From Kocuria tytonis (GTDB taxonomy: Bacteria > Actinomycetota > Actinomycetes > Actinomycetales > Micrococcaceae), in the NCBI RefSeq assembly GCF_003226895.2, contig NZ_PNJG02000001.1, positions 558,001 through 622,000 of the forward strand: DNA of 64,000 nucleotides. The letters run 5' to 3'. Numbering within the stretch: the first letter of the stretch is position 1; every line of letters starts with the position of its first letter. This document shows, one piece after another, positions 33,401-40,624 of the stretch. The translations under genes and the position numbers were made by a program. Below the pieces are notes generated by a model. The model searched no databases, was not told the origin of the DNA, and saw nothing but the letters and a program-made list of their open reading frames with translations.

Positions 33401-33518
33401 GCCAGCGCCGCGCATTGGTGACGTCCGCGAACCCGACGCCGATCAGTTCCTTGGTGCTGACCTTCTCGGCCCGTTCCTTCGCGGTGGTCCCCGTGGTGTC
33501 CCGCTGCCGTGCGCTCAC
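30432..33518 (-). CDS. glnE: Bifunctional glutamine synthetase adenylyltransferase/adenylyl-removing enzyme
   Basis: 1028 residues with a GTG start at 33518. It has two nucleotidyltransferase-like halves, each with the pair of acidic residues in a G-x-G-D-x-D context: [21 protein letters not shown] in the N-terminal deadenylylase and [20 protein letters not shown] in the C-terminal adenylylase. A GlnD-type helical linker separates them. It sets glutamine synthetase activity according to nitrogen status. It lies 9 bp downstream of glnA2 on the same strand, the conserved actinobacterial order glnA2-glnE. The target tyrosine is on GlnA1, which is not in this window. Confidence 0.96.
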   Translation of the reverse strand: [1028 protein letters not shown]

Positions 33519-33527
33519 CGGGCGCCC

Positions 33528-34871
33528 CTACAGGATGCCCAGGTTGGTGCGCAGCTCGTACGGGGAGACCTCCTGGCGGTAGTGGTCCCAGTCGCGGCGC
33601 TTGTTGCGCAGGAAGTACTCGAAGACCTGCTCCCCCAGCAGCTCCGCCATGAACTCGGACTCCTCGGTCAGCCCGATGGCGTCGTGCAGGCTGGACGGCA
33701 GCGGCTGGTGGCCCACGGCGCGGCGCTCCGCGCTGCTCATGGAGAAGACGTCGTCCATCTCCACGGGCGGCAGCTCGTACTCGTTCTCGATCCCCTTCAG
33801 GCCCGCCCCGATCAGCGCCGCGTAGGAGAGGTACGGGTTGGTGGCGGAGTCGATGCCGCGGTACTCGATCCGGGAGGACTGCACCTTGTCCGGCTTGTAG
33901 AGGGGAACGCGCACCAGGGCGGAGCGGTTGTTGTGGCCCCAGGACATGTAGGACGGCGCCTCGTCCCCGGCCCACAGCCGCTTGTAGGAGTTCACGAACT
34001 GGTTGGTCACGGACGTGAACTCCGGGGCGTGGTGCAGCAGCCCCGCGATGAAGTGGCGCCCGGTGTCCGAGAGCCGGAACTCCGCGCCGGCCTCGTAGAA
34101 CGCATTGGTGTCCCCCTCGAACAGGGAGAAGTGCGTGTGCATCCCGGACCCAGGATGGCGGGAGAACGGCTTGGGCATGAAGGTCGCGTAGATCCCCTGG
34201 GACAGCGCCACCTCGCGGATCACGGTGCGGAACGTCATGATGTTGTCCGCCGTCTGCAGCGCGTCCGCGTAGCGCAGGTCGATCTCGTTCTGCCCCGGCC
34301 CCGCCTCGTGGTGGGAGAACTCCACGGAGATCCCCACCGCCTCAAGCATGCTGACTGCGCGGCGCCGGAAGTCCTGGACCACGCCGCCGGGGACGTGGTC
34401 GAAGTACCCCTCGTGGTCCACGGGCACCGGTTCGCCGGTGCGGGGGTCCAGCTCGGAGGAGCGCAGCAGGTAGAACTCGACCTCCGGGGCGGTGTAGCAC
34501 GTGAACCCCATGTCCGAGGCCTTGGCGAGCACCCGCTTGAGCACACCGCGCGGATCCGCGGCGGACGGTTCGCCGTCCGGGGTCTTGAGGTCGCAGAACA
34601 TCCGGGACGTGGGTTCCGCCTCGCCGCGCCACGGCAGCAGCTGGAACGTGGAGGGGTCCGGCTGCAGCAGCATGTCGGACTCGAAGACGCGGGAGAGCCC
34701 CTCGATGGAGGACCCGTCGAAGCCGAGACCCTCCTCGAACGCCGCCTCCACCTCGGCCGGTGCCAGGGCGATGGACTTCAGGGTCCCCACCACGTCCGTG
34801 AACCAGAGCCGCACGAAGCGCACGTCGCGGTCCTCGATGGTGCGGAGAACGAATTCCTGCTGACGGTCCAT
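33528..34871 (-). CDS. glnA2: Glutamine synthetase, GlnA2 type
   Basis: 447 residues from the ATG at 34871 (MDRQQEFVLRTIEDRDVRFV), with GAGGTGG upstream. It has the beta-grasp GFDGSSIEGLSRVFESDM, metal and substrate sites in TAPEVEFYLL and HHEAGPGQNEIDLRYAD, the GSGMHTHFSL His loop, and NPYLSYAALIGAGLKGI. At 447 residues without the class Ib insertion, it matches the shorter actinobacterial GlnA2 (about 446 residues in Mycobacterium) better than the 475-residue GlnA1. A metabolic role in glutamate/amine condensation is likely; polyamine or D-amino acid use has been proposed for some paralogues. It is directly upstream of glnE and divergent from panB, as in mycobacteria. Confidence 0.94.
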   Translation of the reverse strand: MDRQQEFVLRTIEDRDVRFVRLWFTDVVGTLKSIALAPAEVEAAFEEGLGFDGSSIEGLSRVFESDMLLQPDPSTFQLLPWRGEAEPTSRMFCDLKTPDGEPSAADPRGVLKRVLAKASDMGFTCYTAPEVEFYLLRSSELDPRTGEPVPVDHEGYFDHVPGGVVQDFRRRAVSMLEAVGISVEFSHHEAGPGQNEIDLRYADALQTADNIMTFRTVIREVALSQGIYATFMPKPFSRHPGSGMHTHFSLFEGDTNAFYEAGAEFRLSDTGRHFIAGLLHHAPEFTSVTNQFVNSYKRLWAGDEAPSYMSWGHNNRSALVRVPLYKPDKVQSSRIEYRGIDSATNPYLSYAALIGAGLKGIENEYELPPVEMDDVFSMSSAERRAVGHQPLPSSLHDAIGLTEESEFMAELLGEQVFEYFLRNKRRDWDHYRQEVSPYELRTNLGIL

Positions 34872-35069
34872 GGGTCCACCTCGGATTCCTGGGGGTGCTG
34901 CACAGCGGTTCACGGCCACGACACGCGAGCACGAAGCCCGGGCCCGGCACTGCTCCACTGTATCGGGACTCGCCGGCGCTGCCGCGCGTGCACGGACGCC
35001 GCACCGCAGGGCGCCGCTCCCGTGCGCACGGCCCCGCTGCCGCGGCCCCACGGCCGCGGGACGGACCGT

Positions 35070-35075
35070 TATCCT
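35070..35075 (+). promoter_or_regulatory. Putative -10 box giving a leaderless panB transcript
   Basis: TATCCT ends 6 bases before the panB ATG, so a start 7 bases downstream would fall on the A of ATG. There is no good Shine-Dalgarno site in the interval. Confidence 0.35.
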
Positions 35076-35081
35076 GGGGCC

Positions 35082-35930
35082 ATGAGCGATTCCCGGTCCG
35101 CAGCGTCGGCAGCCCCCGCACTCCAGGACGTCAAGCGCGTGCGCACGGTGCACCTGCAGCGCGCCAAGGCCGCCGGGGAGAAGTTCTCCATGCTCACGAG
35201 CTACGACGTGCTGACCGCCGGCATCTTCGACCGCGCGGGCGTGGACGTCCTGCTGGTGGGCGACTCCCTGGGCAACACCGTGCTGGGCCACGACTCCACC
35301 CTGCCCGTGACGCTCGACGACATGGCGGTCTTCGCCGCCGCGGTGGTCCGCGGGGCGCAGCGCCCACTGGTGGTCGTGGACCTCCCGTTCGGCTCGTACG
35401 AGGAGTCCCCCACCCAGGCCGTCCACAGTGCCGCGCACATCATGAAGCGGACCGGCGCCCACGCCGTGAAGCTCGAGGGGGGCGAGGCGCTCGCGGAGCA
35501 CGTCGCCGCCGTGGTCCGCGCCGGCATCCCGGTCATGGGCCACGTGGGGTTCACCCCGCAGTCCGAGCACGCGCTGGGCGGTTTCCGCATCCAGGGCCGG
35601 GGTGAGGCCGCCGAGCAGCTGCTGCGGGACGCCCGCGCGGTGCAGGCCGCCGGGTGCTTCGCCGTCGTCCTGGAAATGGTCTCCGCGGACGCCGCGGCCG
35701 CTGTGGAGAGCGCCCTGGACATCCCCACGGTGGGCATCGGGGCCGGGAACGTCACCACCGGCCAGGTGCTCGTGTGGCAGGACATGCTCGGGCTGCGCGC
35801 CGGCACCATGCCGCGTTTCGTGAAGCAGTACGCGCAGCTCGCGGAGGTCGCGGGGGATGCCGTCTCCGCCTACGTCGCGGACGTCCGCTCGGGGGCCTTC
35901 CCCGCCGAGGAGCACTCCTACCGCGGCTGA
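35082..35930 (+). CDS. panB: 3-methyl-2-oxobutanoate hydroxymethyltransferase (pantothenate synthesis)
   Basis: 282 residues from the ATG at 35082 (MSDSRSAASAAPALQDV). It is a TIM-barrel PanB with FSMLTSYDVLTAGIFDRAGV, the metal-binding LLVGDSLGNTVLGHDSTLPV, the catalytic Glu in VKLEGGEALAEHVAAV, and MGHVGFTPQSEHALGGFRIQ. It transfers a hydroxymethyl from methylene-tetrahydrofolate to 2-oxoisovalerate to make ketopantoate for CoA. A much longer frame that reaches back to 31851 is open only because it runs antisense to glnE and glnA2. It is divergent from glnA2 with a 210-bp shared upstream region. Confidence 0.96.
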   Translation: MSDSRSAASAAPALQDVKRVRTVHLQRAKAAGEKFSMLTSYDVLTAGIFDRAGVDVLLVGDSLGNTVLGHDSTLPVTLDDMAVFAAAVVRGAQRPLVVVDLPFGSYEESPTQAVHSAAHIMKRTGAHAVKLEGGEALAEHVAAVVRAGIPVMGHVGFTPQSEHALGGFRIQGRGEAAEQLLRDARAVQAAGCFAVVLEMVSADAAAAVESALDIPTVGIGAGNVTTGQVLVWQDMLGLRAGTMPRFVKQYAQLAEVAGDAVSAYVADVRSGAFPAEEHSYRG

Positions 35931-35999
35931 CGGGGCCGTCCGCACGGGGCCCGGGTCCCGGCAGTACGGGCGTACGACGCCGCCCGCACCCCGGCAGGG

Positions 36000-36176
36000 T
36001 CACTCGCCCTTGAAGGCGGCGTCCTCGTCGTCCCACCGCTTGGTGTTCTCCGCGGCGTGCTCGAGGGCGCGGGCCGCGTCCTCGCGCGTGGCGTAGGGAC
36101 CCATGAGCTTGCGGTAGTCGTCCTTGGGGCCTTCCTCGACCTGCTTGGTGTAGAGGTTGTACCAGTACTCGGCCAT
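36000..36176 (-). CDS. Small SPOR-like protein (58 residues)
   Basis: Starts at the ATG at 36176 (MAEYWYNLYTKQVEEGPKDD), with GAGGAA 4 bases upstream; an upstream in-frame ATG at 36188 lacks such a site. The short protein has a WYNLYTKQVEEG strand, a middle GPYATREDAARALEHA helix, and an acidic end. This resembles half of a SPOR repeat (strand, helix, with the ATREDA motif) and matches small proteins annotated as SPOR-domain in Micrococcaceae, from memory. There is no signal peptide or membrane helix. The function is unknown. It is divergent from map. Confidence 0.75.
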   Translation of the reverse strand: MAEYWYNLYTKQVEEGPKDDYRKLMGPYATREDAARALEHAAENTKRWDDEDAAFKGE

Positions 36177-36354
36177 GTGATTCCTCACTCTCCGGCGTGC
36201 TGCGCCGTCTGCCCGCGGGTCCGCGGGCTCGCGAACGTCCCGGACGGAACGAGCCCGGGTCCAAGGCTTAGGCTAGTTGGTGAAGCAGGTGCCCGGAGCG
36301 TCACGACGCCCCTGGACGCCACCGCGTGACCACCGCAGGAGGCAATGACCCATC

Positions 36355-37251
36355 GTGACCAGCCACAATCTCGCACCAGCACCCGGATCCACCGCCCCGA
36401 TCGGCGCCCTGCGCTCCGGTGCCCTCACACCGCTGCGGCCCGTTCCGCGCGGCATCGAGCGCCCGGAGTACGTGGGGCGCACGGAACCGGACGAGGGCAG
36501 GGGCTCCAACGTCTACACGCCCGAGGAGATCGAACTGGTGCGGGAAGCCGGTCGGATCGCCGCCCGCGCCCTTCAGGAGGCGGGCGCGGCGGCCGTGCCG
36601 GGTGTGACCACCGACGAGCTCGACCGCATTGCCCACGAGTACATGTGCGATCACGGCGCCTACCCGTCCTGCCTGGAGTACCGCGGGTTCCCCAAGTCCA
36701 TCTGCAGCTCCCTCAACGAGGTCATCTGCCACGGCATCCCCGATTCGACGGTGCTGGAGGACGGGGACATCATCAACCTGGACGTCACCGCCTACAAGAA
36801 CGGCATGCACGGGGACACCAACGCCATGTTCCTGGTGGGTGACGTGGACGAGGACTCCCGGCTGCTCGTGGAGCGCACCCTGGAGGCCACCAACCGGGCC
36901 ATCAAGGCGGTGCGCCCGGGGCGCGAGATCAACGTGATCGGGCGCGTCATCGAGAAGTACGCCCAGCGCTTCGGCTACGGCGTGGTCCGCGACTTCACGG
37001 GCCACGGCGTGGGCCGGGAGTTCCACACGGGTCTGATCGTGCCGCACTACGACGCCGCCCCGTCCTACAGCACCGAGATGGTGCCCGGGATGATCTTCAC
37101 CATCGAGCCCATGCTCACCCTCGGGTCCATCGCCTGGGACCAGTGGGACGACGACTGGACCATCACCACCCACGACCGCATGCGCACCGCGCAGTTCGAG
37201 CACACCATGGTCGTGACCGACGACGGCGTGGAGATCCTCACCCTCCCGTAA
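36355..37251 (+). CDS. map: Type I methionine aminopeptidase with N-terminal extension (MapB-like)
   Basis: 298 residues with a GTG start at 36355; AGGAGG lies 12 bases upstream, rather far. An ATG at 36345 is out of frame. The first 50 residues hold a proline-rich leader containing [12 protein letters not shown], as in mycobacterial MapB. The pita-bread catalytic domain shows all five metal ligands: D in [11 protein letters not shown] in HGDTNAMF, H in [12 protein letters not shown] in FTIEPML, and E in QFEHTMVV. It removes the initiator Met from nascent proteins. Confidence 0.95.
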   Translation: MTSHNLAPAPGSTAPIGALRSGALTPLRPVPRGIERPEYVGRTEPDEGRGSNVYTPEEIELVREAGRIAARALQEAGAAAVPGVTTDELDRIAHEYMCDHGAYPSCLEYRGFPKSICSSLNEVICHGIPDSTVLEDGDIINLDVTAYKNGMHGDTNAMFLVGDVDEDSRLLVERTLEATNRAIKAVRPGREINVIGRVIEKYAQRFGYGVVRDFTGHGVGREFHTGLIVPHYDAAPSYSTEMVPGMIFTIEPMLTLGSIAWDQWDDDWTITTHDRMRTAQFEHTMVVTDDGVEILTLP

Positions 37252-37327
37252 ACTCGAGCGCAGGGGGCGGGGCGGGACCGCTCACCGCCCCGCCACAGCA
37301 TCAGACCGTGAACCGAAGGGACCGTTC

Positions 37328-38161
37328 ATGAGCTCAGGTACTCCGCAGGGTGTCGTCTCGCAGTGCGGCATTGGAATCGACATAGGTGGTACCGGCACCA
37401 AGGGCGGGATCGTGGATCTCACCACCGGCCAGCTCGTGGGCGAGCGGTTCCGCATCCCCACTCCGCAGCCCGCCACGCCGCAGGCGGTGGCGAACGTGGT
37501 CCGGCAGATCGTGGACGAGCTGCAGTCGCGTCCGGAGGCGCCCGCGCCGGACAGCCACGTGGGCATCGTGTTCCCCGCCATCATCAAGAACGGTGTGGCC
37601 CTGTCCGCGGCGAACGTGGACAAGTCGTGGATCAACACCGACGTGGACGCGCTGATGACCGAGACCCTGGGGCGCGAGGTGGAGGCGCTCAACGACGCCG
37701 ACGGCGCCGGTCTGGCCGAGGCCCACTACGGCGCCGGCAAGGGCAAGGAGGGTCTGGTCATGGTGATCACCCTCGGAACGGGCATCGGCTCGGCCATGAT
37801 CCTCAACGGGCAGCTGGTGCCCAACGCCGAGCTCGGCCACCTCGAGATCGACGGCCACGACGCCGAGACGCGAGCCTCCGCCGCGGCGCGTGAGCGCGAG
37901 CAGCTGCCGTGGAAGAAGTGGGCCACGAAGCGGCTGCAGCGCTACTTCTCGCACGTGGAGTTCCTCTTCTCCCCTTCCCTGTTCGTGATCGGCGGCGGTG
38001 TGTCCAAGAACTCCGAGAAGTTCCTGCCCTACCTCGAGCTGCGGACCCCCGTGGAGATCGCCGCGCTGCGCAACAACGCGGGCATCGTGGGGGCCGCACT
38101 GTGGGCCCAGCAGTGCCGGGACGCCCAGGCGGCCAAACCCGTGATCGACCCCATCGACTGA
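37328..38161 (+). CDS. ppgK: Polyphosphate glucokinase (ROK family)
   Basis: 277 residues from the ATG at 37328, with GAAGGGACC upstream. The ROK/actin-like phosphate loop is GIGIDIGGTGTKGGIVDLTTG. Catalytic D and glucose contacts lie in LNDADGAGLAEAHYGAGKG, and the second phosphate loop is VITLGTGIGSAMILNGQL, followed by LGHLEIDGHDAE. The C-terminal half contains KKWATKRLQRYFSHVEFLFSPSLFVIGGG. These features mark the strictly polyphosphate- or ATP/polyP-dependent actinobacterial glucokinase. It makes glucose-6-phosphate. It lies 76 bp after map and ends at a strong terminator. Confidence 0.95.
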   Translation: MSSGTPQGVVSQCGIGIDIGGTGTKGGIVDLTTGQLVGERFRIPTPQPATPQAVANVVRQIVDELQSRPEAPAPDSHVGIVFPAIIKNGVALSAANVDKSWINTDVDALMTETLGREVEALNDADGAGLAEAHYGAGKGKEGLVMVITLGTGIGSAMILNGQLVPNAELGHLEIDGHDAETRASAAAREREQLPWKKWATKRLQRYFSHVEFLFSPSLFVIGGGVSKNSEKFLPYLELRTPVEIAALRNNAGIVGAALWAQQCRDAQAAKPVIDPID

Positions 38162-38177
38162 TCCGGTCGGCACCGTA

Positions 38178-38213
38178 CGAGGGCCCCGTTTCCGGGAGGA
38201 GACGGGGCCCTCG
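38178..38213 (+). terminator. Terminator of ppgK
   Basis: A 12-bp perfect stem, cgagggccccgt (38178-38189) with acggggccctcg (38202-38213), and a 12-base loop. It starts 17 bases after the stop. Confidence 0.78.
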
Positions 38214-38447
38214 CGCGTCGTGTGGGCTTCCCGGTGCGCCCGCCCCCACAAGGACCGGTCCGCCGTCGTCGGGGGCCTCGCGGGACCGGGGATGCGCCCG
38301 AGAGTCTCCGGACCTCAAATGGGACGGACGTGAAACGAGGCGGACATGAAACGAGACCCCGGTGCGTCCGCGGCTTCCCCTCCGCAGACCCTCGGGGTCT
38401 CGTACTCAGATTCTAAGCGCTCGTCCCGCCCGGGGCAAGCACGTTCT

Positions 38448-39353
38448 TCACCCGCCGAGAAGCCGGCCGAGATCCGTGAGGAACTCGCCCACGGACGCGT
38501 CCACCTTGACGGACGCCAGCGAGTCCGAGCCCGTGACGCCGTGGTTGACGATCACCACGGGCTTGTCCTCCCGCACCGCCTGCCGCACGAACCTGCGGCC
38601 GCTGTTCACGGTGAGGGAGCTGCCGGCCACCAGGAGGGCACCCGCGTGGTTCACCATGCGCCGGGCAAGTGCCACGTTCTGCGCGTCCGCGCTCTCGCCG
38701 AAGAACACCACGTCCGGTTTGAGGATCCCCTGGCACACCGGGCAGTCCCACACGCGAAAACCACTGGTGTGCTCCACGGTGGCATCCGCGTCCGGGGCGA
38801 ACTCGACGTCCGCCTCCGAGGTCATGCCGTCGTAGAACCCGGGATTGAGCTCGTCCAGGTAGCGCGAGACCTCCTCCCGGGGGAACCGGGAGCCGCAGGA
38901 CATGCACACCACCCACGCGTACGTCCCGTGCAGGTCCACGACGGCCAGGGACCCGGCCTTCTGGTGCAGCCGGTCGATGTTCTGGGTGACGATGCCGTCC
39001 ACCCGGCCCGATGCCTCCATCCCGGCCAGGGCGAGGTGGGCGGCGGACGGCTGGGCGCGCGCCACGAAGCGCCAGCCGTACTGGTTGCGCGCCCAGTAGT
39101 GGCGGCGGTTGGCCACGCTGGCCATGAACTCCTGGTAGGTCATGGGGGTGCGGGGTTTCGCTCCCGGCCCGCGGTAGTCCGGTATCCCGGAGGACGTGCT
39201 CACCCCGGCGCCGGTGAGCACCGCGATGCGCCGCCCCACCAGCAGTTCGAAGGCCGCGGCGAGACCCTGCTCCGCGTCCAGGGCGTCAGGATCCGGGAAC
39301 AGGCTCTCGTCCACCGGGGCGCCGTACCCCACGGGAATCGCACGCAGTGCCAT
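38448..39353 (-). CDS. Sirtuin-type NAD-dependent protein deacylase
   Basis: 301 residues. The Sir2 NAD site is VLTGAGVSTSSGIPDYRGPG, with TQNIDRLHQKAGSLAVVDLHGT containing the catalytic His. A zinc ribbon has two CxxC pairs (CMSCGS, CPVC), and LLVAGSSLTVNSG and IVNHG complete the Rossmann fold. It removes acyl groups from lysines using NAD. The class is unclear; there is no class III Y/R pair as in CobB. About 30 extra residues precede the core. It is adjacent to an AhpE-type peroxiredoxin on the same strand with only 1 bp between them, so the two are probably co-transcribed. Confidence 0.93.
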   Translation of the reverse strand: MALRAIPVGYGAPVDESLFPDPDALDAEQGLAAAFELLVGRRIAVLTGAGVSTSSGIPDYRGPGAKPRTPMTYQEFMASVANRRHYWARNQYGWRFVARAQPSAAHLALAGMEASGRVDGIVTQNIDRLHQKAGSLAVVDLHGTYAWVVCMSCGSRFPREEVSRYLDELNPGFYDGMTSEADVEFAPDADATVEHTSGFRVWDCPVCQGILKPDVVFFGESADAQNVALARRMVNHAGALLVAGSSLTVNSGRRFVRQAVREDKPVVIVNHGVTGSDSLASVKVDASVGEFLTDLGRLLGG

Positions 39354-39354
39354 C

Positions 39355-39816
39355 TCAGGACCGGGGCAGGTTCGCGAGGACGTGGTGCAGCCGTTCCCAC
39401 TGCCGCGGCTGGGTCATGTCGTCCGCGCTCACGTCCCGGACGACGCCGTGGGCGTCCACCGTGACGGTGTGCCGCCGTGCGCAGCCGCTCGCCTCGTCGA
39501 ACACCCCGTAGGCACGTGCCACGTCCCCGTGCGGCCAGTGGTCGGACAGCATCTCGAAGTCGTAGGACTCCTGCCGCGCGAAGGCGTCCAGCGCGTAGTG
39601 GCTGTCGGTGGAGATGCACAGGACCGTGGCGCCGAACTCCTCGAACGTCTCCGCGTGGTCCTGCAGGTGGCACAGCTCGTCCGTGCAGACGGGCGAGAAC
39701 GCGAAGGGGAAGAAGACCAGGACCACGGGCGCGCCACGGTAGCGGGACAGGCTCCGGGCCTCGCCGTCCCGGTTGGGCAGCTCGAACTCGGGTGCTTCGG
39801 ATCCGACCGATGTCAT
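39355..39816 (-). CDS. Peroxiredoxin, AhpE-like
   Basis: 153 residues from the ATG at 39816 (MTSVGSEAPEFELPNRDGEA). Thioredoxin-fold peroxiredoxin with the peroxidatic cysteine in PFAFSPVCTDELC (the P-x-x-x-T/S-x-x-C region) and the active-site Arg in the C-terminal half. The second cysteine of CTDELC is close by, as in mycobacterial AhpE (1-Cys type). It reduces hydroperoxides. A longer open frame to 40083 crosses the neighbouring gene and is an artefact. It is 1 bp upstream of the sirtuin gene. Confidence 0.92.
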   Translation of the reverse strand: MTSVGSEAPEFELPNRDGEARSLSRYRGAPVVLVFFPFAFSPVCTDELCHLQDHAETFEEFGATVLCISTDSHYALDAFARQESYDFEMLSDHWPHGDVARAYGVFDEASGCARRHTVTVDAHGVVRDVSADDMTQPRQWERLHHVLANLPRS

Positions 39817-39859
39817 GGGGACCTTTCCCGCCGCGGGCGCGGCGTTGCCGTCAGCACGC

Positions 39860-40276
39860 TCAGAAGTTGCGCTTCGGGGCCAGCCGGGACACGGACCAGT
39901 TCGAGGACACCCGTGCGGCACTCGTGACGTGCAGACCCGCCGTGGATGCCGCGTCCTGGATGTCGGCCGGGGACACGTGGTCCTCCTGCCCCGCCTTCGG
40001 GGTGAGCAGCCAGACCACACCACCTTCGTCGAGGGTGGTCTGCACGTCCACCAGCTCGTCCACGAGGTCACCGTCCCCGTCACGCCACCACAGGACCACG
40101 GCGTCGACGACCTCCTGGGCGTCCTCGTCGAAGAGCTCGGAGCCGATGGCCTTCTCGATCCGCTCCCTCAGATCAGCGTCGACGTCGTCGTCGTAGCCGA
40201 ACTCCTGGACGTAGTCGCCGTCCTTGAGCTCCAGCTGCACCGAAATGCTCTCCTCGGGGGCTTTCGCCTCGCTCAC
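39860..40276 (-). CDS. DUF3052 family protein
   Basis: 138 residues with a GTG start at 40276 and AAGGAG upstream. It is acidic (DGDYVQEFGYDDDVDADLRE). The C-terminal DUF3052 block reads VWLLTPKAGQEDHVSPADIQ followed by GLHVTSAARVSSNW. The family is actinobacterial, of unknown function, and very often located next to aceE or a peroxiredoxin gene, as here. It is divergent from aceE across 348 bp. Confidence 0.87.
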   Translation of the reverse strand: MSEAKAPEESISVQLELKDGDYVQEFGYDDDVDADLRERIEKAIGSELFDEDAQEVVDAVVLWWRDGDGDLVDELVDVQTTLDEGGVVWLLTPKAGQEDHVSPADIQDAASTAGLHVTSAARVSSNWSVSRLAPKRNF

Positions 40277-40624
40277 CGTGTCTCTCCTTCTCAGCTGTGT
40301 CGCGTGGGCCGGTGACCCGCCGAACGGCGGACCGGACCCGTGCTCACCGTGACAGGACAGTCGACGGTGCGTAATAAAGACAACACCGGATCAGCCGCTC
40401 GTTCAAGCCACGGGGTGGGCTCCGTGGCCAAAGCGATGGCGTGTGACAGCTGCCCCCCGCCCGGGTGTGACGGGGGAAACGGTGTTCCCACGACCCCCCC
40501 GGACCGCAGCCTGTGACACCATGAACGGACGACGGGTCACGGACGCGCTCCGCCACCCGCCGACTGACACACCGCTCCGACACCGGGGATCCCGCGACAC
40601 GGAGCTGACGACAGAGAGGTTCAC
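40277..40624. other. Divergent promoter region DUF3052 gene / aceE
   Basis: 348 bp without a gene. It presumably holds the promoters of both divergent genes. A stretch at 40365-40385 (gtgcgtaataaagacaacac) is AT-rich relative to the rest and could supply a -10 box for the minus strand. I see no clear operator or terminator. Confidence 0.45.

Noticed and set aside
31851-35081. Very long plus-strand open frame (over 1000 codons) in front of panB
   Set aside because: It runs antisense to glnE and glnA2, is His/Gly/Arg-rich in the manner of shadow frames in high-GC DNA, and only its last 283 codons (panB) match a family.
36345-36842. Alternative ATG frame starting at 36345 as the map start
   Set aside because: It is out of frame with the metal-ligand motifs of methionine aminopeptidase; the GTG at 36355 is in frame.
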